From NCBI RefSeq assembly GCF_031143425.1, contig NC_090440.1, forward strand, positions 1,264,909,123 through 1,264,973,122: a stretch of DNA of 64,000 bases, in the 5' to 3' direction. This DNA comes from Pleurodeles waltl (lineage: Eukaryota > Chordata > Amphibia > Caudata > Salamandridae). Positions 1 to 10,560 of this stretch are shown one piece after another. The notes below the pieces were generated by a model that saw only the letters and a list, made by a program, of their open reading frames with translations, had not been told where the DNA came from and ran no database searches. Numbering within the stretch: the first letter of the stretch is position 1; each line of letters opens with the position of its first letter. The position numbers were made by a program, and so were the translations under genes.

Positions 1-227
1 CTGCCGATAAAAATGATACCTCACTTGTGTGGGTAGGCCTTGCGCCCGCGACAGGAAATGTCCCAAAACACATAGTGGGCACATCCCATTTTTTGACAGA
101 AAACAGAGCTTTTTTCTGCAAAGTGCCTACCTGTAGATTTTGACCTCTAGCTCAGCCGGCACCTAGGGAAACCTACAAAACCTGTGCGTTTCTGAAAACT
201 AGAGACCTAGGGGAATCCAAGATGGGG
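1..227 (+). repeat. Partial satellite monomer at left edge
   Basis: The window opens inside a monomer, at about monomer position 157 (ctgccgataaaaatgatacc). The copy is of the cacatagtggg type. The array therefore continues to the left of the window. Confidence 0.95.
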
Positions 228-307
228 TGACTTGTGGGGCTCTGACCAGGTTCTGTTACCCAGAATCCTTTGCAAACCTCAAAATTTAGCTAAAAAAACA
301 CTTTTTC

Positions 308-325
308 CTGTCATTTCGGTGACAG
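308..325. other. Per-monomer dyad ctgtca-N6-tgacag (example)
   Basis: A perfect 6 bp inverted repeat surrounds the spacer tttcgg. It lies at about monomer positions 81-98 and is present in most monomers with the cctgtcatttcgg front half. In the cctcacatttcgg, cctcacattatgg and cctcaaattatgg types the left arm is replaced and the dyad is lost or reduced to tcac/gtga. It could be a protein-binding site or cruciform seed, but neither role is shown. Confidence 0.55.
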
Positions 326-530
326 AAAGTTCTGGAATCTGAGAGGAGCCACAAATGTCCTTCCACACAGCATTTCCCCAAGTCTCCCGATAAAAATGGT
401 ACCTCACTAGTGCGGGTATGACTAGCGCCCGCGTCAGGATATGCCCCAATACCCGACATGGACACATCACATTTTCAGAAAGAAAACAGAGCTGTTTTTT
501 ACTAAGTGCCTAGCTGTGGATTTTGGCCTC

Positions 531-542
531 TAGCTCAGCCGG
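531..542 (+). promoter_or_regulatory. tRNA D-arm / Pol III A-box-like motif (example)
   Basis: The 12 bases tagctcagccgg fit the Pol III A-box consensus TRGYNNANNNG and look like a canonical tRNA D-arm. The motif occurs at about monomer position 304 in nearly every monomer. The commonest alternative, tagctcagctgg, also fits. A weak B-box-like ggttctgttac follows about 101 bp later (633-643), and a five-T run lies at 686-690. A seven-T run at 572-578 lies between the boxes and would be expected to stop Pol III early. The motif may be a relic of a tRNA-derived element or coincidence; promoter activity is unproven. Confidence 0.35.
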
Positions 543-3291
543 CACCTGGGGAAACCTAGCAAACCTGTACATTTTTTTCAAACTAGACACGTAGGGGAAT
601 CCAAGATTGGGTGACTTGTGGGGCTCTGACCAGGTTCTGTTACCCAGAATCCTTTGCAATCCTCAGAATTTGGCTAAAAAAACACTTTTTACTGTCATTT
701 CGGTGACAGAAAGTTCTGGAATCTGAGAGGAGCCACAAATTTCCTTCCACCCAGCATTCCCCCAAGTCTTCCGATAAAAATGGGACCTCACTTGTGTGGG
801 TAGGCCTAGCGCCTGCAACAGGATATGCCCCAAAACACAACGTGGACACATCCCATTTTTTCACGGAAAACAGAGCTGTTTTTTGCAAAGTGCCTACCTA
901 TAGATTTTGGCCTCTAGCTCAGCCGGCACCTAGGCAAACCTACCAAACCTGTGAATTTTTTAAAACTAGAGACCTTGGGGAATCCAACATGGGGTGACTT
1001 GTGGGGCTCTGACCAGGTTCTGTTACCCAGAATCCTTTGCAAACCTCAAAATTTGGCTAAAAAAACAAATTTTCCTCACATTTCGGTGACAGAAAGTTCT
1101 GGAATCTGAGAGGAGCCACAAATTTCATTCCACCCAGCGTTACCCCAAGTCTGCCGATAAAAATGATACCTCACTTGTGTGGGTAGGCCTAGCGCCCGCG
1201 ACAGGAAATGTCCCAAAATACATAGTGGGCACATCCCATTTTTTGACAGAAAACAGAGCTTTTTTTTGCAAAGTGCCTACCTGTAGATTTTGGCCTCTAG
1301 CTCAGCTGGCACCTAGGGAAACCTACCAAACCTGTGCATTTTTTAAAACTAGAGGCCTAGGGGAATCCAAGATGGGGTGACTTGTGGGGCTCTGACCAGG
1401 TTCTGTTGCCCAGAATCCTTTGCAAACCGTAAAATTTGGCAAAAAAAACTTTTTTTCCTGTCATTTCGGTGACAGAAAGTTCTGGAATCTGACAGGAGGC
1501 ACAAATTTCCTTCGACCCAGCATTACCCCAAGTCTTCTGATAAAAATGGTACCTCACTTGTGTGGGTAGGCCTAGCGCCCGCGACAGGATATGCCCCAAA
1601 ACACAACGTGGACACATCCCATTTTTTCACAGAAAACAGAGCTGTTTTTTGCAAAGTGCCTACCTGTAGATTTCGGCCTCTAGCTCAGCCGGCACCTAGG
1701 CAAATCTACCAAACCTGTGAATTTTTGAAAACTAGAGACCTAGGGGAATCCAAGATGGGGTGACTTGTGGGGCTCTGACCAGGTTCTGTTACCCAGAATC
1801 CTTTGCAACCCTCAAAATTTGGCTAAAAATACACTTTTTCCTGTCATTTCGGTGACAGAAAGTTCTGGAATCTGAGAGGAGCCACAAATTTCCTTCCACC
1901 CAGAATTTCCCCAAGTCTCCCGATAAAAATGGTACCTCACTTGTGTGGGTATGCCTAGCGCCCGCGACAGGATATGCCCCAAAACACGACGTGGACACAT
2001 CACATTTTCAGAAAGAAAACGGATCTGTTTTTTACTAAGTGCCTAGCTGTGGATTTTGGCCTCTAGCTCAGCTGGCACCTGGGGAAACCTAGCAAACCTG
2101 CACATTTTTGAAAACTAGACACCTAGTGGAATCCAAGATGGGGTGACTTGTGGGGCTCTGACCAGTTTCTGTTACCCAGAATCCTTTGCAAACTTCAAAA
2201 TTTGGCTAAAAAACACATTTTCCTCAAATTATGGTGACAGAAAGTTCTGGAATCTGAGAGGAGCCACAAATTTCCTTCCACCCAGTGTTCCCGCAAGTCT
2301 CCAAATAAAAATGATACCTCACTTGTGTGGGTAGGCCTAGCGACCGCGACAGGAAATGCCCCAAAGCACAACGTGGACACATCACATTTTTTGATAGAAA
2401 ACAGAGCTGTTTTTTGCAAAGTGCCTACCTGTAGATTTTGGCCTCTAGCTCATCCGGCACATAGGGAAACCTACAAAAACTGTGCATTTTTGAAAATTAG
2501 AGACCTAGGAGAATCGAAGATCGGGTGACTTGTGGGGCTCTGACCAGGTTCTGTTACCCAGAATCCTTTGCAAACCTCAAAATTTGGCTAAAAAAACACA
2601 TTTTCCTCACATTTCGGTGACAGAAAGTTCTGGAATCTGAGAGGAGCCACAAATTTCCTTCCATCCAGCGTTACCCCAAGTCTGCCGATAAAAATGATAC
2701 CTCACTTGTGTGGGTAGGCCTAGCGCCCGCGACAGGAAATGTCCCAAAACACATAGTGGGGACATCCCATTTTTTGACAGAAAACAGAGCTGTTTTTTGC
2801 AAAGTGCCTACCTGTAGATTTTGACCTCTAGCTCAGCCGGCGCCTAGGGAAACCTACAAAACCTGTGCATTTTTTAAAACTAGAGACCTAGGGCAATCCA
2901 AGATGGGGTGACTTGTGGGGCTATGACCAGGTTCTGTTACCCAGAATCCTTTGCAAACCTCAAAATTTGGCTAAAAAAACACTTTTTCCTGTCATTTCAG
3001 TGACAGAAAGTTCTGGAATCTGAGAGGAGCCACAAATTTCCTTCCACCCATTGTTTCCCTAAGTCTCCCGATAAAAATGGTACCTCACTTGTGTGGGTAT
3101 GCCTAGCGCCCGCGACAAGATATACCCCAAAACACAACGTGGACACATCACATTTTTTCACAGAAAACAGAGCTGTTTTTTGCAAAGTGCCTACCAGTAG
3201 ATTTTGGCCTCTAGCTCAGCCGGCACCTAGGGAAACCTACCAAACCTGTGCATTTTTGAAAAATAGAGACCTAGGGGAATCCAACATGGGG

Positions 3292-4055
3292 TGACTTGTG
3301 GGGCTCTGACCAGGTTCTGTTACCCAGAATCCTTAGCAAACCTCAAAATTTGGCTAAAAAACACATTTACCTCACATTATGGTGACAGAAAATTCTGGAA
3401 TCTGAGAGGAGCCACACATTTCCTTCCACCCAGCGTTCCCCCAAGTCTACTCATAAAAATGGTACCTCACTTGTGTGGGTAGACCAAGCGCCCGCGACAG
3501 GATATGCCCCAAAACACGACGTGGACACATCACATTTTCAGAAAGAAAACGGATCTGTTTATTACTAAGTGCCTAGCTGTGGATTTTGGCCTCTAGCTCA
3601 GCTGGCACCTGGGGAAACCTAGCAAACCTGCACATTTTTGAAAACTAGACACCTAGGGGAATCCAAGATGGGGTGACTTGTGGTGCTCTGACCAGGTTCT
3701 GTTACCCAGAATCCTTTGCAAACCTCAAAATTTGGCTAAAAAACACTTTTTCCTGTCATTTCGGTGACAGAAAGTTCTGGAATCTGAGAGGAGACCCAAA
3801 TTTCCTTCCACCCAGCGTTCCCCCAAGTTTCCCGATAAAAATGGTACCTCACTTGTGTGGGTATGCCTAGCGCCCGCGACAAGATATGCCCCAAAACACA
3901 ACGTGGACACATCTCATTTTTTCACAGAAAACAGAGCTGTTTTTTGCATAGTGCCTACCTGTAGATTTTGGCCTCTAGCTCAGCCGGCACCTAGGGAAAC
4001 CTACCAAACCTGTGCATTTTTGAAAAATAGAGACCTAGGGGAATCCAACATGGGG
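3292..4055 (+). repeat. Two-monomer (764 bp) higher-order unit, copy 1
   Basis: This unit holds monomers starting at 3292 and 3674. The first has the cctcacattatgg front half and the tctactcataaaaatgg middle. The second has the cctgtcatttcgg front half, gagaggagaccc, and the acaacgtgg/ttttttcacag back half. The next unit is nearly the same 764 bp downstream. Shared private features are gtagaccaagcgcc, ctgtttattacta and tgtggtgctctgacc. Similarity to the next copy extends upstream to about 3,060. Confidence 0.88.
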
Positions 4056-4819
4056 TGACTTGTGGGGCTCTGACCAGGTTCTGTTACCCAGAATCCTTTG
4101 CAAACCTAAAAATTTGGCTAAAAAACACATTTACCTCACATTATGGTGACAGAAAATTCTGGAATCTGAGAGGAGCCACACATTTCCTTCCACCCAGCGT
4201 TCCCCCAAGTCTACTCATAAAAATGGTACCTCACTTGTGTGGGTAGACCAAGCGCCCGCGACAGGATATGCCCCAAAACACGACGTGGACACATCACATT
4301 TTCAGAAAGAAAACGGATCTGTTTATTACTAAGTGCCTAGCTGTGGATTTTGGCTTCTAGCTCAGCTGGCACCTGTGGAAACCTAGCAAACCTGCACATT
4401 TTTGAAAACTAGACACCTAGGTGAATGCAAGATGGGGTGACTTGTGGTGCTCTGACCAGGTTCTGTTACCCAGAATCCTTTGCAAACCTCAAAATTTGGC
4501 TAAAAAACACTTTTTCCTGTCATTTCGGTGACAGAAAGTTCTGGAATCTGAGAGGAGACCCAAATTTCCTTCCACCCAGCGTTCCCCCAAGTTTCCCGAT
4601 AAAAATGGTACCTCACTTGTGTGGGTATGCCTAGCGCCCGCGACAAGATATGCCCCAAAACACAACGTGGACACATCACATTTTTTCACAGAAAACAGAG
4701 CTGTTTTTTGCAAAGTGCCTACCTGTAGATTTTGGCCTCTAGCTCAGCCGGCACCTAGGGAAACCTACCAAACCTGTGCATTTTTGAAAAATAGAGACCT
4801 AGGGGAATGCAACATGGGG
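4056..4819 (+). repeat. Two-monomer (764 bp) higher-order unit, copy 2
   Basis: Monomers start at 4056 and 4438. This copy differs from copy 1 at only a few sites, for example aacctaaaaattt instead of aacctcaaaattt, and gtgaatgcaag at the end of its first monomer. The next dimer-phase monomer, at 4820, keeps the aacctaaaaattt and tctactcataaaaatgg marks but has gatcttttttta. It is the first block-A form of this type, so block A seems to have grown from this dimer's neighbourhood. Confidence 0.88.
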
Positions 4820-5200
4820 TGACTTGTGGGGCTCTGACCAGGTTCTGTTACCCAGAATCCTTTGCAAACCTAAAAATTTGGCTAAAAAACACATTTACCT
4901 CACATTATGGTGACAGAAAATTCTGGAATCTGAGAGGAGCCACACATTTCCTTCCACCCAGCGTTCCCCCAAGTCTACTCATAAAAATGGTACCTCACTT
5001 GTGTGGGTAGACCTAGCGCCCGCAACAGGATATGCCCCAAAACACGACGTGGACACATCACATTTTCAGAAAGAAAACGGATCTTTTTTTACTAAGTGCC
5101 TAGCTGTGGATTTTGGCCTCTAGCTCAGCTGGCACCTGGGGAAACCTAGCAAACCTGCACATTTTTGAAAACTAGACACCTAGGGGAATCCAAGATGGGG

Positions 5201-7880
5201 TGACTTGTGGGGCTCTGACCAGGTTCTGTTACCCAGAATCCTTTGCAAACCTCAAAATTTGGCTAAAAAAACACTTTTTCCTGTCATTTCGGTGACAGAA
5301 AGTTCTGGAATCTGAGAGGAGACACAAATTTCCTTCCACTCAGCGTTCCCCCAAGTCTCCCGATAAAAATGGTACCTCACTTGTGTGAGTAGGCCTAGCG
5401 CCCGTGACAGGATATGCCCCAAAACACAACGTGGACACATCACATTTTTTGATAGAAAACAGAGCTGTTTTTTGCAAAGTGCCTACCTGTAGATTTTGGC
5501 CTCTAGCTCAGCCGGCACCTAGGGAAACCTACAAAAACTGTGCATTTTTGAAAACTAGAGACCTAGGAGAATCGAAGATGGGGTGACTTGTGGGGCTCTG
5601 ACCAGGTTCTGTTACCCAGAATCCTTTGCAAACTTCCAAATTTGGCTAAAAAAACACATTATCCTCACATTTCGGTGACAGAAAGTTCTGGAATCTGAGA
5701 GGAGCCACAAATTTCCTTCCACCCAGTGTTACCCCAAGTCTGCCGATAAAAATGATACCTCACTTGTGTGAGTAGGCCTAGCGCCCGCGACAGGAAATGT
5801 CCCAAAACACATAGTGGGCACATCCCATTTTTTGACAGAAAACAGAGCTGTTTTCTGCAAAGTGCCTACCTGTAGATTTTGACCTCTAGCTCAGCCGGCA
5901 CCTAGGGAAACCTACAAAACCTGTGTGTTTCTGAAAACTAGAGACCTAGGGGAATCCAAGATGGGGTGACTTGTGGGGCTCTGACCAGGTTCTGTTACCC
6001 AGAATCCTTTGCAAACCTCAAAATTTGGCTAAAAAAACACTTTTTCCTGTCATTTCGGTGACAGAAAGTTCTGGAATCTGAGAGGAGCCACAAATGTCCT
6101 TCCACACAGCGTTTCCCCAAGTCTCCCGATAAAAATGGTACCTCACTAGTGTGGGTATGACTAGCGCCCGCAACAGGATATGCCCCAAAACACGACATGG
6201 ACACATCACATTTTCAGAAAGAAAACAGAGCTGTTTTTTACTAAGTGCCTAGCTGTGGATTTTGGCCTCTAGCTCAGCCGGCACCTAGGGAAACCTAGCA
6301 AACCTGTACATTTTTTTCAAACTAGACACGTAGGGGAATCCAAGATTGGGTGACTTGTGGGGCTCTGACCAGGTTCTGTTACCCAGAATCCTTTGCAAAC
6401 CTCAAAATTTGGCTAAAAAAACACTTTTTCCTGTCGTTTCGGTGACAGAAAGTTCTGGAATCTGAGAGGAGCCACAAATTTCCTTCCACCCAGCGTTCCC
6501 CCAAGTCTCCTGATAAAAATGGTACCTCACTTGTGTGGGTAGGCCTAGCGCCCGCGACAGGATATGCCCCAAAACACAACGTGGACACATCCCATTTTTT
6601 CACAGAAAACAGAGCTGTTTTTTGCAAAGTGCCTACCTGTAGATTTTGGCCTCTAGCTCAGCCGGCACCTAGGCAAACCTACCAAACCTGTGAATTTTTG
6701 AAAACTAGAGACCTAGGGGAATCCAACATGGGGTGACTTGTGGGGCTCTGACCAGGTTCTGTTACCCAGAATCCTTTGCAAACCTCAAAATGTGGCTAAA
6801 AAACACATTTACCTCACATTATGGTGACAGAAAGTTCTGGAATCCGTGAGGAGCCACACATTTCCTTCCACCCAGCGTTCCCCCAAGTCTCCCGATAAAA
6901 ATGGTACCTCACTTGTGTGGGTAGACCTACCGCCCGCGACAGGATATGCCCCCAAAACACGACGTGGACACATCACATTTTCAGAAAGAAAACGGATCTG
7001 TTTTTTACTAAGTGCCTAACTGTGGATTTTGGCCTCTAGCTCAGCTGGCACCTGGGGAAACCTAGCAAACCTGCACATTTTTTAAAACTAGACACCTAGG
7101 GGAATCCAAGATGGGGTGACGTGTGGGGCTCTGACCAGGTTCTGTTACCCAGAATCCTTTGCAAACCTCAAAATTTGGCTAAAAAAACACTTTTTACTGT
7201 CATTTCGGTGACAGAAAGTTCTGCAATCTGAGAGGAGACACAAATTTCCTTCCACCCAGCGTTCCCCCAAGTTTCCCGATAAAAATGGTACCTCACTTGT
7301 GTGGGTATGCCTAGCGCCCGCGACAAGATATGCCCCAAAACACAACGTGGACACATCACATTTTTTCACAGAAAACAGAGCTGTTTTTTGCAAAGTGCCT
7401 ACCTGTAGATTTTGGCCTCTAGCTCAGCCGGCACCTAGGGAAACCTACCAAACCTGTGCATTTTTGAAAAATAGAGACCTAGGGGAATCCAACATGGGGT
7501 GACTTGTGGGGCTCTGACCAGGTTCTGTTACCCAGAATCCTTTGCAAACCTAAAAATTTGGCTAAAAAACACATTTACCTCACATTATGGTGACAGAAAA
7601 TTCTGGAATCTGAGAGGAGCCACACATTTCCTTCCACCCAGCGTTCCCCCAAGTCTACTCATAAAAATGGTACCTCACTTGTGTGGGTAGACCTAGCGCC
7701 CGCAACAGGATATGCCCCAAAACACGACGTGGACACATCACATTTTCAGAAAGAAAACGGATCTTTTTTTACTAAGTGCCTAGCTGTGGATTTTGGCCTC
7801 TAGCTCAGCTGGCACCTGGGGAAACCTAGCAAACCTGCACATTTTTGAAAACTAGACACCTAGGGGAATCCAAGATGGGG
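5201..7880 (+). repeat. Block A seven-monomer unit, copy 1
   Basis: Monomer starts are 5201, 5584, 5967, 6351, 6734, 7117 and 7500. Private marks are gtgtgagtagg with cccgtgacagg in the first monomer, cctgtgtgtttctg at the end of the second, a tttttttcaaactag tail in the third, cctgtcgtttcgg in the fourth, a c-extended tgcccccaaaacac in the fifth, and tgacgtgtgg at the sixth anchor. I found no difference from copy 2 in the lines I compared. Confidence 0.93.
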
Positions 7881-10560
7881 TGACTTGTGGGGCTCTGACC
7901 AGGTTCTGTTACCCAGAATCCTTTGCAAACCTCAAAATTTGGCTAAAAAAACACTTTTTCCTGTCATTTCGGTGACAGAAAGTTCTGGAATCTGAGAGGA
8001 GACACAAATTTCCTTCCACTCAGCGTTCCCCCAAGTCTCCCGATAAAAATGGTACCTCACTTGTGTGAGTAGGCCTAGCGCCCGTGACAGGATATGCCCC
8101 AAAACACAACGTGGACACATCACATTTTTTGATAGAAAACAGAGCTGTTTTTTGCAAAGTGCCTACCTGTAGATTTTGGCCTCTAGCTCAGCCGGCACCT
8201 AGGGAAACCTACAAAAACTGTGCATTTTTGAAAACTAGAGACCTAGGAGAATCGAAGATGGGGTGACTTGTGGGGCTCTGACCAGGTTCTGTTACCCAGA
8301 ATCCTTTGCAAACTTCCAAATTTGGCTAAAAAAACACATTATCCTCACATTTCGGTGACAGAAAGTTCTGGAATCTGAGAGGAGCCACAAATTTCCTTCC
8401 ACCCAGTGTTACCCCAAGTCTGCCGATAAAAATGATACCTCACTTGTGTGAGTAGGCCTAGCGCCCGCGACAGGAAATGTCCCAAAACACATAGTGGGCA
8501 CATCCCATTTTTTGACAGAAAACAGAGCTGTTTTCTGCAAAGTGCCTACCTGTAGATTTTGACCTCTAGCTCAGCCGGCACCTAGGGAAACCTACAAAAC
8601 CTGTGTGTTTCTGAAAACTAGAGACCTAGGGGAATCCAAGATGGGGTGACTTGTGGGGCTCTGACCAGGTTCTGTTACCCAGAATCCTTTGCAAACCTCA
8701 AAATTTGGCTAAAAAAACACTTTTTCCTGTCATTTCGGTGACAGAAAGTTCTGGAATCTGAGAGGAGCCACAAATGTCCTTCCACACAGCGTTTCCCCAA
8801 GTCTCCCGATAAAAATGGTACCTCACTAGTGTGGGTATGACTAGCGCCCGCAACAGGATATGCCCCAAAACACGACATGGACACATCACATTTTCAGAAA
8901 GAAAACAGAGCTGTTTTTTACTAAGTGCCTAGCTGTGGATTTTGGCCTCTAGCTCAGCCGGCACCTAGGGAAACCTAGCAAACCTGTACATTTTTTTCAA
9001 ACTAGACACGTAGGGGAATCCAAGATTGGGTGACTTGTGGGGCTCTGACCAGGTTCTGTTACCCAGAATCCTTTGCAAACCTCAAAATTTGGCTAAAAAA
9101 ACACTTTTTCCTGTCGTTTCGGTGACAGAAAGTTCTGGAATCTGAGAGGAGCCACAAATTTCCTTCCACCCAGCGTTCCCCCAAGTCTCCTGATAAAAAT
9201 GGTACCTCACTTGTGTGGGTAGGCCTAGCGCCCGCGACAGGATATGCCCCAAAACACAACGTGGACACATCCCATTTTTTCACAGAAAACAGAGCTGTTT
9301 TTTGCAAAGTGCCTACCTGTAGATTTTGGCCTCTAGCTCAGCCGGCACCTAGGCAAACCTACCAAACCTGTGAATTTTTGAAAACTAGAGACCTAGGGGA
9401 ATCCAACATGGGGTGACTTGTGGGGCTCTGACCAGGTTCTGTTACCCAGAATCCTTTGCAAACCTCAAAATGTGGCTAAAAAACACATTTACCTCACATT
9501 ATGGTGACAGAAAGTTCTGGAATCCGTGAGGAGCCACACATTTCCTTCCACCCAGCGTTCCCCCAAGTCTCCCGATAAAAATGGTACCTCACTTGTGTGG
9601 GTAGACCTACCGCCCGCGACAGGATATGCCCCCAAAACACGACGTGGACACATCACATTTTCAGAAAGAAAACGGATCTGTTTTTTACTAAGTGCCTAAC
9701 TGTGGATTTTGGCCTCTAGCTCAGCTGGCACCTGGGGAAACCTAGCAAACCTGCACATTTTTTAAAACTAGACACCTAGGGGAATCCAAGATGGGGTGAC
9801 GTGTGGGGCTCTGACCAGGTTCTGTTACCCAGAATCCTTTGCAAACCTCAAAATTTGGCTAAAAAAACACTTTTTACTGTCATTTCGGTGACAGAAAGTT
9901 CTGCAATCTGAGAGGAGACACAAATTTCCTTCCACCCAGCGTTCCCCCAAGTTTCCCGATAAAAATGGTACCTCACTTGTGTGGGTATGCCTAGCGCCCG
10001 CGACAAGATATGCCCCAAAACACAACGTGGACACATCACATTTTTTCACAGAAAACAGAGCTGTTTTTTGCAAAGTGCCTACCTGTAGATTTTGGCCTCT
10101 AGCTCAGCCGGCACCTAGGGAAACCTACCAAACCTGTGCATTTTTGAAAAATAGAGACCTAGGGGAATCCAACATGGGGTGACTTGTGGGGCTCTGACCA
10201 GGTTCTGTTACCCAGAATCCTTTGCAAACCTAAAAATTTGGCTAAAAAACACATTTACCTCACATTATGGTGACAGAAAATTCTGGAATCTGAGAGGAGC
10301 CACACATTTCCTTCCACCCAGCGTTCCCCCAAGTCTACTCATAAAAATGGTACCTCACTTGTGTGGGTAGACCTAGCGCCCGCAACAGGATATGCCCCAA
10401 AACACGACGTGGACACATCACATTTTCAGAAAGAAAACGGATCTTTTTTTACTAAGTGCCTAGCTGTGGATTTTGGCCTCTAGCTCAGCTGGCACCTGGG
10501 GAAACCTAGCAAACCTGCACATTTTTGAAAACTAGACACCTAGGGGAATCCAAGATGGGG
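7881..10560 (+). repeat. Block A seven-monomer unit, copy 2
   Basis: Monomer starts are 7881, 8264, 8647, 9031, 9414, 9797 and 10180. It carries every private mark of copy 1, including the unusual tgacgtgtgg anchor at 9797 and the tgcccccaaaacac insertion near 9628. Complete or near-complete identity with copies 1 and 3 indicates very recent duplication, or a collapsed or expanded assembly. Confidence 0.93.

Larger units (their letters stand above)
228..3291 (+). repeat. Diverged monomers, no strict higher-order unit
   Basis: Eight monomers start at 228, 612, 995, 1378, 1761, 2144, 2526 and 2909. Some resemble each other at multi-monomer distances: 612 resembles 1378 (766 bp apart), and 228 resembles 1761 (1,533 bp, four monomers). 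The pair at 228 and 612 also matches the pair at 5967 and 6351 inside block A, so this stretch looks like an older relative of block-A material that has drifted. I see no gene in it. Confidence 0.85.

Noticed and set aside
228..610. Monomer as an ancient duplication of two ~190 bp halves
   Set aside because: Short shared words such as tgacagaaa and caaacct occur in both halves, but at inconsistent offsets (about 150 and 290 bp). I see no extended alignment between halves.
531..690. A functional tRNA gene in each monomer
   Set aside because: Only the D-arm/A-box part resembles tRNA. No anticodon arm, proper T-arm or acceptor pairing can be built at the right distances.
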